This document shows, one piece after another, positions 1 to 5,570 of a DNA stretch of 5,570 nt. The notes below the pieces were generated by a model that worked only from the letters and a program-made list of their open reading frames with translations, was not told the DNA's origin and searched no databases. Where the stretch lies: contig CAMLSB010000121.1 of assembly GCA_946482565.1 (NCBI GenBank), forward strand, positions 1 to 5,570. Direction: 5' to 3'. The DNA comes from an uncultured Lysobacteraceae bacterium. GTDB taxonomy: Bacteria; Pseudomonadota; Gammaproteobacteria; Xanthomonadales; Xanthomonadaceae. The translations under genes and the position numbers were made by a program. The first letter of the stretch is position 1; the number at the start of each line of letters is the position of its first letter.

Positions 1-106
1 GCGCGCCGGCGACCAGCGCATCGGTGATGCGCGGGTTCCAGCGGCTGGCGAGGATGGCGAAGCGGGCGCCGGGTGCCGGGCGCAGGTCGCCTTCGAAATG
101 GGCCAT
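1..106 (-). CDS. ribH: 6,7-dimethyl-8-ribityllumazine synthase, N-terminal 35 codons (truncated by window edge)
   Basis: Lumazine synthase condenses the RibD-derived pyrimidine with dihydroxybutanone phosphate from RibB to give 6,7-dimethyl-8-ribityllumazine, the substrate of riboflavin synthase, in the cytoplasm. Only the first 35 residues are visible. They start [20 protein letters not shown] and continue with [15 protein letters not shown], the conserved first strand and substrate-binding segment of the family (commonly an aromatic residue followed by N, here W-N, then I-T-x-x-L-x-x-GA). The ATG at 104-106 is chosen because MxHxEGDLRP is the expected N-terminus; an ATG at 118-120 is out of frame. 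No good Shine-Dalgarno sequence precedes it. The gene follows ribB after a 325-bp gap, unlike the overlapping genes upstream, so it may have its own promoter or depend on readthrough of the structured repeat in the gap. Identification is from N-terminal sequence and operon position. Confidence 0.9.
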   Translation of the reverse strand, partial: MAHFEGDLRPAPGARFAILASRWNPRITDALVAGA

Positions 107-137
107 GGGTGCCGGGGCATCCGGGTTAGGGCCTGCC

Positions 138-143
138 AGTTTA
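138..143 (-). promoter_or_regulatory. Possible -10 element ahead of ribH
   Basis: On the minus strand, TAAACT lies in the context GCGGTAAACTGG, about 31 bases before the ribH start, in an otherwise very GC-rich region. It resembles a sigma-70 -10 hexamer. No convincing -35 hexamer (CAGGGC at the expected place) is present, so this is a weak call based on one AT-rich hexamer at a sensible distance. Confidence 0.25.
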
Positions 144-194
144 CCGCTTCGGGCGCGGGAGCCCTGCATTGGGGCGGGCGTCGCTTCTTGCGGG

Positions 195-312
195 GTCACC
201 GCGGATGCGCGGGGTCCGGGCCGGGGACCGCCGTGAATACGTCCATGTAGGCTCTTCGAAAACATCCATGTTTTCGACGTCCCCGGCCCGGACCCCGCGC
301 ATCCACGGCGAC
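195..312. repeat. 118-bp compound inverted repeat (long stem with inner hairpins)
   Basis: The left arm at 195-228 and the right arm at 279-312 are inverted copies of 34 bases with only two mismatches (positions 198/309 and 202/305). The innermost 26 bases, from GGATGCGCGGGG to CCGGGGAC, are perfect. The 50-base interior contains a perfect 10-bp-arm hairpin, TCGAAAACAT-CC-ATGTTTTCGA (256-277), and a second, weaker one, TACGT-CC-ATGTA (238-249). Both carry a central TCCATGT, so the unit could fold as a long stem closing a three-way junction. On the minus (transcribed) strand both stem mismatches become G-U pairs. The architecture is typical of dispersed intergenic repeats (REP/BIME-like) in xanthomonads. 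That it is multicopy in this genome is an inference, since the window has one copy. No T-run follows it, so it is not a canonical intrinsic terminator. Confidence 0.85.
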
Positions 313-320
313 ACGCGCGC

Positions 321-332
321 ACGTGGCCACGT
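321..332. repeat. 12-bp perfect palindrome ACGTGGCCACGT
   Basis: A perfect dyad eight bases outside the right arm of the long inverted repeat, between ribB and ribH. It could be an operator half of the ribH region or simply chance in GC-rich DNA. Nothing else in the window repeats it, and its distance of more than 200 bases from the ribH start weakens a direct operator role. Confidence 0.3.
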
Positions 333-431
333 AGCTTCGTGCCCCGCTCTTCGCTCTTTCGGCCGGAGACGTGCGACGCGCTTGGGGTGGCGGTGGAAAC
401 GCGAGGGCACTGCCCCGAAGCCCGCACCGCC

Positions 432-1576
<1,145 letters not shown>

Positions 1577-1580
<4 letters not shown>

Positions 1581-2227
1581 GGCGTGTGGGTTCCAGCGGG
1601 CGGCGCGCCGGTTGCGTGCGTGCCCGTCGATGGCGTGCCCGTCGACAGCAGCCGCTCGACGTAGCGCGCGACCAGGTCGACCTCGAGGTTGACGGGGTCG
1701 CCGGCGGTGGTGGCGGCGAAAGCGGTATGGGCGACGGTGTGCGGCACGAGCGCCACTTCGAAGCCGGCATCGTCGACGGCATTGATCGTCAGGCTCACGC
1801 CGTCGACGCAGATCGAGCCCTTCTGCGCGACGTAGCGCAGCAGCGCGGGCGGCGCGGCGAAGCGCCAGCGCTGCGCGCGGGCATCCGGCGCGACCGAAAG
1901 CACGCGGCCGACGCCATCGACGTGGCCGCTGACGAGGTGGCCGCCGAGGCGATCATCGGGGCGCATGGCGCGTTCGAGGTTGAGCGGATGGCCGACCGGC
2001 AGCACGCCGAGCGTGGTGAGCGCGAGCGTCTCGTTGGACGCGTCGGCCTCGAAGCCGTCGGCATCGAACGCGACCACCGTCAGGCAGACGCCGTTGACCG
2101 CGATGCTCTCGCCCAGCGCGACGCCGTCGAACGGCAGCGTGCCCGCGGCGATCCGCAGGCGCGCGTCGCCGCCGCGCGATTCGCGCGCGTCGAGCCGGCC
2201 CACGCCTTCGACCAGTCCGGTGAACAT
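1577..2227 (-). CDS. ribE: Riboflavin synthase, alpha chain
   Basis: Catalyses the dismutation of two 6,7-dimethyl-8-ribityllumazine molecules to riboflavin and the pyrimidine precursor, the last step of the pathway. The 216-residue protein has the expected two homologous beta-barrel halves. The first holds MFTGLVEGVG (1-10) and GESIAVNGVCLTV (39-51). GGHLVSGHVDGVG (95-107) opens the second, which also holds KGSICVDGVSLTIN (136-149). The C-terminal trimerisation helix NLEVDLVARYVERLL is at 180-194. S41, C48 and H102 match the functionally important residues of the E. coli enzyme. After residue 194 comes an unusual 22-residue tail of pentapeptide-like units, so the protein is slightly longer than the usual ~200 residues. 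The ATG at 2225-2227 is chosen over longer in-frame openings because MFTGLVE is the universal N-terminus and because it forms TGATG with the upstream methyltransferase stop. Called ribE here; some annotations use ribC. Confidence 0.96.
1586..1645 (-). repeat. Degenerate 15-bp tandem repeat encoding the riboflavin synthase tail
   Basis: Four successive 15-base units encode STGTP, STGTH, ATGAP and PAGTH on the minus strand, followed by TP and the ribE stop. The two units nearest the folded domain are the most alike: on the plus strand GCGTGCCCGTCGATG (1618-1632) and GCGTGCCCGTCGACA (1633-1647) match at 13 of 15 bases. The units keep the reading frame, as expected for a tandem expansion at a tolerant C-terminus. 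Confidence 0.7.
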
Positions 2228-2997
2228 CAGGCGGGCTTCCGGCGCGCATGCACGAACAGCGGCCAGCGCACCTCGCGCGCGGTGCCGGGATCGCCCCAGG
2301 CCTGCGCGAAGGCCGGCGCGTGCGCGGCCACGGGATCGGCGCCGTCGTGCGCGTCGCGATAACGCTGCGTGGCCGAATAACTGGAGAAATAGCCGAGCAG
2401 GCGTGGCAGCGTCCAATGCGTGCGCAATTCGAATTCGGGCGTGCGCACCGCCGGGAACGGCCACTCGAAGCCCGCGTAAGCCTCATCGATCAGCGCGCGC
2501 TGCGGTGGCCAGTGCGGGCGGATCGCCTCCTGCAGCGCGTCGTTCGCGGCCGCCAGCGCATCGGGCACCACGATGTCCTGGTAGCCCCAGGCCACCAGCA
2601 CGCCGCCGGGCTTGAGCACGCGCGCGCATTCGGCGAAGAACGCGTCCAGGTCGAACCAGTGCAGCGCCTGCGCGACGCAGACCGCGTCGGCGCTGGCGTC
2701 GGGCAGGCTGCAGCGTTCGCCGCGCTCGACCGCGAACGTGACGTTCGCCGGCTTGTCCGCCCATGCACGCTGCGCCTGCGCCACCTGCGCAGCGCTCGGA
2801 TCGGTCGCGTGCACGCGGTAGAAGCGCTGCGCGAGCCCGTGCGTGGCCTGGCCGCTGCCGCAGCCGGCTTCCCACAGCAGGCAGTCGGAAGGCGCGATCG
2901 CGGCGATCCAGTCGTACAGCGCGCCCGGGTAGTCGGGCCGCGCGCTCGCGTATTCGGCCGCGACGGCGGAGAAATGATCGGGGAACGTGGCGTTCAT
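2227..2997 (-). CDS. Class I SAM-dependent methyltransferase (Methyltransf_11-like), substrate unknown
   Basis: A 256-residue soluble protein with a Rossmann-type AdoMet-binding fold. Motif I is EAGCGSGQAT (43-52). The acidic residue expected to contact the ribose is in ATDPS (64-68, D66). The following strand carries DAVCVAQALHWFD (104-116), then ARVLKPGGVLVAW (125-137). The AQALHWF segment and the C-terminal LLGYFSSYSATQRYR (200-214) resemble the group of small-molecule methyltransferases that includes yeast trans-aconitate methyltransferase; the real substrate cannot be read from sequence. The ATG at 2995-2997 sits in an ATGA overlap with the ribD stop, and the stop overlaps the ribE start by one base, so it is fully embedded in the rib transcription unit. 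Its base composition matches the rib genes (one line sampled by hand is about 72% GC), so I see no sign of recent transfer. A role in flavin metabolism is possible only by association. Confidence 0.88.
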   Translation of the reverse strand: MNATFPDHFSAVAAEYASARPDYPGALYDWIAAIAPSDCLLWEAGCGSGQATHGLAQRFYRVHATDPSAAQVAQAQRAWADKPANVTFAVERGERCSLPDASADAVCVAQALHWFDLDAFFAECARVLKPGGVLVAWGYQDIVVPDALAAANDALQEAIRPHWPPQRALIDEAYAGFEWPFPAVRTPEFELRTHWTLPRLLGYFSSYSATQRYRDAHDGADPVAAHAPAFAQAWGDPGTAREVRWPLFVHARRKPA

Positions 2998-4127
2998 GCC
3001 GCCAGCGGGCGCAGCAGCACCCGCACGTCCTCGCCGATGCGCCGCGTTTCGACGATGCGCATGCCGAGGCGCTCGGTCATCGCGTCGATGTGCAGCCCTT
3101 CGAACAATGGCCGCGCGCGCTCGCCCAGCATCACCGGCGCCACGTACAGCAGCAGCTCGTCGACCAGGCCCGCGGCGAGGAACGCGCCGGCGAGCGTCGC
3201 GCCCGCTTCGACCTGCACTTCGTTGATGCCGCGCCCGGCGAGCAGCGCGAGCACGGCCTGCAAGTCGAACAATCCGGCGCGCACCGCCACGTGTGCGTGC
3301 GGCGTCTCCACGCCGCGCGGCATGCGCGCGTCGGGCGCATGCAGGTACAGCGTCGGCGCATCGCCCTCGCGGATGTGGCCGCGCGCGACCGTCGCCAGGC
3401 CCGGATCGAGCACCACGCGCAGCGGCGGCTCGAACGGTACCGGCTTGCCGGCCGCGTCGGGCTCGAGGCGCACGGTCAGGCTCGGATCGTCCACCAGCAC
3501 CGTGCCGGCGCCGGTGAGCAGCGCGCCGGAGCGCGCGCGCCAGCGCTGCACGTCGCGTCGCGCCGGTTCGCCGCTGATCCACTTGGAATCGCCCGACGCG
3601 AGCGCGCTGCGCCCGTCCAGGCTCGTCGCGAGCTTCACCCGCAGCCACGGCCGCCCGCGTTCGATCCGCGACACGAAGCCGCGATTGAGCTCGCGCGCCT
3701 GTGCTTCCATCAGGCCTTCGTCGACCTGGATGCCTGCCTCGCGCAGGCGCTGGTACCCGCCACCGTCGACCTTGGGGTTCGGGTCGCGCATCGCGCCGAC
3801 CACGCGCGCCACGCCCGCCGCGACCAGTGCTTCCGCGCAGGGCCCGGTCTTCCCGGTGTGCGAGCAAGGCTCGAGCGAGACATACGCCGTCGCGCCACGC
3901 GCGCGTTCGCGCGCGCCTTCCAGCGCGAATACCTCCGCGTGGGGGCCGCCGGCACGCTCGTGCCAGCCCTCGCCGACGATTTCGCCGTCGCGCACGATCA
4001 CGCAACCCACCATCGGGTTGGGCTTCGTCGTGAACGTCCCGCGCGCCGCGAGTCGCAGCGCACGCGCCATCATCGCGTGGTCGATGGCGGTGAACGCCGC
4101 GCGGGCGTCGACTCCGGCGTCGCTCAT
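2994..4127 (-). CDS. ribD: Bifunctional diaminohydroxyphosphoribosylaminopyrimidine deaminase / 5-amino-6-(5-phosphoribosylamino)uracil reductase
   Basis: Performs the second and third steps of riboflavin synthesis: zinc-dependent deamination of the GTP-derived pyrimidine, then NADPH-dependent reduction of the ribosyl side chain. The 377 residues show both domains. The deaminase domain (about 15-150) has [12 protein letters not shown] (34-45), the HAE motif with zinc ligand H63 and proton-shuttling E65, and [14 protein letters not shown] (84-97) with zinc ligands C88 and C97. The reductase domain starts near [13 protein letters not shown] (161-173), continues with KWISG, the [23 protein letters not shown] segment (split here by family motifs G-GT and DDP-LT-R), and ends with [13 protein letters not shown] and [10 protein letters not shown]. 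The usual EGG of the reductase is EAG here. Length is normal. The ATG at 4125-4127 overlaps the nrdR TGA; the stop overlaps the methyltransferase ATG. A weak AGG lies 13 bases before the start, so coupling with nrdR translation is likely. Confidence 0.96.
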   Translation of the reverse strand: MSDAGVDARAAFTAIDHAMMARALRLAARGTFTTKPNPMVGCVIVRDGEIVGEGWHERAGGPHAEVFALEGARERARGATAYVSLEPCSHTGKTGPCAEALVAAGVARVVGAMRDPNPKVDGGGYQRLREAGIQVDEGLMEAQARELNRGFVSRIERGRPWLRVKLATSLDGRSALASGDSKWISGEPARRDVQRWRARSGALLTGAGTVLVDDPSLTVRLEPDAAGKPVPFEPPLRVVLDPGLATVARGHIREGDAPTLYLHAPDARMPRGVETPHAHVAVRAGLFDLQAVLALLAGRGINEVQVEAGATLAGAFLAAGLVDELLLYVAPVMLGERARPLFEGLHIDAMTERLGMRIVETRRIGEDVRVLLRPLAA

Positions 4128-4139
4128 TTCTTCTTTTTT
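4093..4139 (-). promoter_or_regulatory. Candidate -1 frameshift site at the nrdR/ribD junction
   Basis: Near the nrdR stop the minus strand reads GAA AAA AAG AAG AAA TGA. This contains the heptamer A AAA AAG (4133-4139) in the register X-XXY-YYZ used by dnaX and many IS3-family elements. A -1 slip would continue GAA GAA ATG, i.e. straight into the ribD frame. From 11 or 12 bases further on, ACGCCG (4115-4120) can pair with CGGCGT (4094-4099) around a 15-base loop, with one extra G-U pair (4121/4093). The spacer is somewhat longer than in dnaX and there is no clear upstream Shine-Dalgarno stimulator. The slip site and frame are directly visible; activity is inference. The seven-A run could also cause transcriptional slippage. 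Confidence 0.4.
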
Positions 4140-4654
4140 TCCTGGTGCCGGTCGATGGGGACCACGTCCGCGCCGAGCAGCGGCAGCTGGCCCTCGCCGG
4201 GAATGTCGCGCTCGAGGCGATCGAGTTCCTCGCGGAAATCGGCCACGTCCTCGAACGAGCGGTACACCGAGGCGAAGCGCACGTAGCCGACGTGGTCGAG
4301 CTTGCGCAATTCCGCCATCACGAACTCACCGACGCGGCGCGAAGCGACCTCGCGTTCGGTGGTCATGCGCAGCTGGTGCACGACGGCGCGCACCGCCGCC
4401 TCGATCTGTTCCTCGCCCACCGGCCGCTTCTGCAGCGCGCGATCGAAGCCCTGGCGCAGCTTGCGCGCATCGAACGCGTCGCGGCGCCCGTCGCTCTTGA
4501 TGATCATCGGCAACTTCAGCTCGATCGTTTCCAGCGTGCTGAACCGCTCGCCGCAGGCCTCGCACTCGCGACGGCGCCGGATCTGCGCGCCGTCCTCGCT
4601 GACGCGCGAGTCGATGACGCGGGTGTCTGCGTGCTGGCAGAAGGGGCAATGCAT
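4124..4654 (-). CDS. nrdR: Transcriptional repressor NrdR (ATP-cone, zinc ribbon)
   Basis: NrdR represses ribonucleotide reductase operons by binding NrdR boxes in response to ATP/dATP state. The 176-residue protein begins MHCPFC. Its zinc ribbon uses C3, C6, C31 and C34 (CPFC...CEAC), with the basic IRRRREC stretch used for DNA contact. An ATP-cone follows (about 49-139), starting [16 protein letters not shown] and including the [28 protein letters not shown] block. The C-terminal extension ends in EKKKK, which I do not recognise as a family feature and which is encoded by the slippery A-rich tract. The start is fixed by the MHCPFC motif. Its ATG directly follows the TAG of the four-helix-bundle gene with no spacer and no visible Shine-Dalgarno sequence (the upstream bases are pyrimidine-rich), so initiation may depend on the upstream gene. 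Association with ribD downstream is common in proteobacteria. Confidence 0.97.
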   Translation of the reverse strand: MHCPFCQHADTRVIDSRVSEDGAQIRRRRECEACGERFSTLETIELKLPMIIKSDGRRDAFDARKLRQGFDRALQKRPVGEEQIEAAVRAVVHQLRMTTEREVASRRVGEFVMAELRKLDHVGYVRFASVYRSFEDVADFREELDRLERDIPGEGQLPLLGADVVPIDRHQEKKKK

Positions 4655-5062
4655 CTAGAGCGGGGAATGGGGAATGGGGAATGGGGACGCGGGAGTCGCG
4701 GCGAGCCTGGAACGCAGCGCGTTCCGAAGGGATTGGAGCATGCAAGCGACCGAATTCAATCGATCGAGGACTCGATCGAGCGGCGTGCGCTCGAGGAGAC
4801 CGAGCCGGCCTGCGAGCAGAAGCTGGGTCTGGAGCTCCGCCAACGAACCCTTCGCCATGGAAAGAAACCGGAGATAGTCCTTTGTCGAGCCGCGTGCGTT
4901 GCCTTCCGCAATGCAGGATGGAACGGAAACGGATGCGCGACGCATCTGCGACACGAGACCGAACCTTTCGTCCGAGGGAAACCTGCTGGTCACGTCGTAC
5001 ACCATCTCCGAAAGGGTCATCGCCTCATCCCATACCCGCAAATCCCGGAAATCCATCGCCAT
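4655..5062 (-). CDS. Four-helix-bundle protein (S23/IVP-like, PF05635 / TIGR02436 type)
   Basis: A 135-residue all-helical soluble protein of the family first known from 23S rRNA intervening sequences and related to the Avd accessory proteins of diversity-generating retroelements. Its molecular role is unknown. Family signatures are FRDLRVWDEAM (5-15), FPSDERFGL (28-36), SQMRRASVSVPSCIAEGNAR (38-57, with C50 where the family usually has Asn), STKDYLRFLSMAKGSLAEL (59-77) and QTQLLLAGRLGLL (78-90). The ATG at 5060-5062 is preferred over that at 5054-5056 because GGGAGGGGGAG lies 7 bases before it. The last ten residues, SPFPIPHSPL, are translated from the GGGGAAT array, and the TAG abuts the nrdR ATG. 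Hand-counted GC of three 60-base lines (53-60%) is well below that of the rib genes (about 70-75%), which suggests acquisition. It separates glyA from nrdR. Confidence 0.9.
   Translation of the reverse strand: MAMDFRDLRVWDEAMTLSEMVYDVTSRFPSDERFGLVSQMRRASVSVPSCIAEGNARGSTKDYLRFLSMAKGSLAELQTQLLLAGRLGLLERTPLDRVLDRLNSVACMLQSLRNALRSRLAATPASPFPIPHSPL
4662..4687. repeat. GGGGAAT x3 tandem array, 3' side of the four-helix-bundle gene
   Basis: Three perfect 7-base GGGGAAT units (4662-4682) plus a partial GGGGA, read on the plus strand. The array lies inside the 3' end of the four-helix-bundle gene and is translated as its Pro-rich tail. It is oriented opposite to the related array on the other side of the gene. 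Such GGGAATR runs are familiar from xanthomonad intergenic regions. Confidence 0.85.
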
Positions 5063-5069
5063 CCTGGCG

Positions 5070-5080
5070 CTCCCCCTCCC
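5070..5080 (-). promoter_or_regulatory. Ribosome-binding region of the four-helix-bundle gene
   Basis: The minus strand reads GGGAGGGGGAG, then 7 bases, then ATG at 5060-5062. It is the clearest purine-rich Shine-Dalgarno-like sequence I noticed among the starts in the window and favours the upstream of the two possible starts. It partly overlaps the neighbouring AANAGGG array. Confidence 0.55.
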
Positions 5081-5102
5081 TATTCCCTCTTCCCTGTTCC
5101 CC
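5078..5102. repeat. CCCTNTT x3 array, 5' side of the four-helix-bundle gene
   Basis: On the plus strand CCCTATT (5078-5084), CCCTCTT (5085-5091) and CCCTGTT (5092-5098) are three 7-base units differing only at the fifth base (A, C, G), followed by CCCC. Read on the minus strand they are AANAGGG units. They mirror the GGGGAAT array at 4662-4687 in the same 7-base period but inverted orientation. The array fills most of the 47 bases between the glyA stop and the four-helix-bundle start. Confidence 0.75.
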
Positions 5103-5109
5103 TGCCTGG

Positions 5110-5570
5110 CTACCCGTACACCGGAAACTGCGCACACTGCCTCGTGACGTTCTCGCGCACGCCGGCGATCACGTTGCCATCGTTCGGGTTGTCGAGCACG
5201 TCGCAGATCCAGTTGGCCAGCGCGACGCAATCCGGCTCCTTGTAGCCGCGGGTCGTGACCGCGGGCGTGCCGATGCGCAGGCCGGACGTCACGAACGGCT
5301 TCTGCGGGTCGTTCGGCACCGCGTTCTTGTTGACGGTGATGTGGGCGCGGCCGAGGGCGGCTTCCGCGTCCTTGCCCGTGATGCCCTTGCCGATCATGTC
5401 GACGAGCATCAGGTGGTTCTGCGTGCCGCCCGACACGATCTTGTAGCCTCGCGCGATGATCGTCTTCGCCATCGCCTGCGCGTTCTTCACCACCTGCTGC
5501 TGGTAGGCGGTGAACTCCGGCTCCAGCGCTTCCTTGAACGCGACCGCCTTGGCCGCGATCACGTGCATCA
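5110..5570 (-). CDS. glyA: Serine hydroxymethyltransferase, C-terminal part (truncated by window edge)
   Basis: GlyA is the PLP enzyme that interconverts serine plus tetrahydrofolate with glycine plus 5,10-methylene-tetrahydrofolate. The last ~153 residues are present of a protein normally about 417 long; the 5' part, including the PLP-binding lysine, lies beyond the right edge. The visible part begins (L)[15 protein letters not shown], then [13 protein letters not shown], the [11 protein letters not shown] block, the [13 protein letters not shown] segment and [15 protein letters not shown], whose Arg contacts the substrate carboxylate in characterised enzymes. It ends in QFPVYG before TAG at 5110-5112. 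The Met at 5566-5568 is internal: the two preceding bases, TG, fit the Leu of the family's [10 protein letters not shown]. No hairpin with a T-run follows the stop, so readthrough into the downstream genes is possible. Confidence 0.97.
   Translation of the reverse strand, partial: MHVIAAKAVAFKEALEPEFTAYQQQVVKNAQAMAKTIIARGYKIVSGGTQNHLMLVDMIGKGITGKDAEAALGRAHITVNKNAVPNDPQKPFVTSGLRIGTPAVTTRGYKEPDCVALANWICDVLDNPNDGNVIAGVRENVTRQCAQFPVYG

Larger units (their letters stand above)
107..431. other. Non-coding gap between ribB and ribH
   Basis: This is the only long stretch without a gene in the window. It holds a 118-bp compound inverted repeat (195-312), a 12-bp perfect palindrome (321-332), and a possible -10 element for ribH (138-143). 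Open frames across it on both strands are rich in Arg, Pro and Gly and resemble no family I know; I take them as high-GC spurious frames. The part nearest ribB (333-431) shows only weak hairpin potential (GGGC..GCCC at 405-415) without a T-run, so I see no intrinsic terminator. No FMN riboswitch-like arrangement was recognised. Confidence 0.8.

Noticed and set aside
107..431. FMN riboswitch or intrinsic terminator between ribB and ribH
   Set aside because: The long inverted repeat could look like a regulatory RNA, but I see none of the conserved RFN-element blocks, and no T-run follows any hairpin on the minus strand.
2227..4005. A 592-codon frame that would extend the methyltransferase N-terminally
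   Set aside because: The extra part is an Arg-rich shadow of ribD. The methyltransferase homology starts at the ATG at 2995-2997, which forms an ATGA overlap with the ribD stop.
2248..4500. A 750-codon open frame on the plus strand, opposite ribD, the methyltransferase and nrdR
   Set aside because: It is an antisense frame kept open by high GC. Its translation is Arg/Ala-rich with no recognisable domain, while the minus strand carries clear conserved enzymes.
4662..5102. The 7-bp arrays as a CRISPR or as terminal inverted repeats of an insertion sequence
   Set aside because: Units are contiguous 7-mers without spacers, the arrays are degenerate rather than exact inverted ends, no transposase is present, and no target duplication could be identified.
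5063..5109. Intrinsic terminator after glyA
   Set aside because: The spacer is an AANAGGG-type purine run with no inverted repeat of useful length and no T-run.

Overview
This window looks like a chromosomal segment of a high-GC gammaproteobacterium, most likely of the Xanthomonadaceae/Lysobacteraceae (Lysobacter- or Luteimonas-like). I infer this from the roughly 70-75% GC of the core genes, the glyA - nrdR - ribD - ribE - ribB - ribH gene order, the form of the proteins, and the GGGGAAT-type intergenic arrays. No database search was possible, so the placement is an inference.

Every gene I can support is on the minus strand. Read in the direction of transcription (right to left), the order is: the 3' part of glyA (serine hydroxymethyltransferase, running off the right edge); a small four-helix-bundle protein gene of lower GC between two short 7-bp repeat arrays; nrdR (repressor of ribonucleotide reductase genes); ribD; a class I SAM-dependent methyltransferase of unknown substrate; ribE (riboflavin synthase alpha chain); ribB with a degenerate GTP-cyclohydrolase-II-like C-terminal domain (RibBX form); a 325-bp non-coding gap holding a 118-bp compound inverted repeat; and the first 35 codons of ribH (lumazine synthase), which runs off the left edge.

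From nrdR to ribB the genes form a tightly coupled chain. The junctions nrdR/ribD, ribD/methyltransferase and ribE/ribB are 4-base ATGA overlaps, and methyltransferase/ribE is a 1-base TGATG overlap. The four-helix-bundle stop codon directly abuts the nrdR start. The rib genes supply RibD (deaminase and reductase steps), RibB (dihydroxybutanone phosphate), RibH (lumazine) and RibE (riboflavin). GTP cyclohydrolase II activity is not encoded here, because the RibB C-terminal domain has no cysteines, so a separate ribA is expected elsewhere.

Three places deserve a second look. First, the 3' end of nrdR carries an in-frame A AAA AAG slippery heptamer; a -1 shift there would skip the nrdR stop and fuse NrdR to RibD. 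Second, the long inverted repeat between ribB and ribH has two arm mismatches that both become G-U pairs in the operon transcript. Third, the four-helix-bundle gene looks like an inserted cassette whose flanking arrays form its own C-terminus and its ribosome-binding region.
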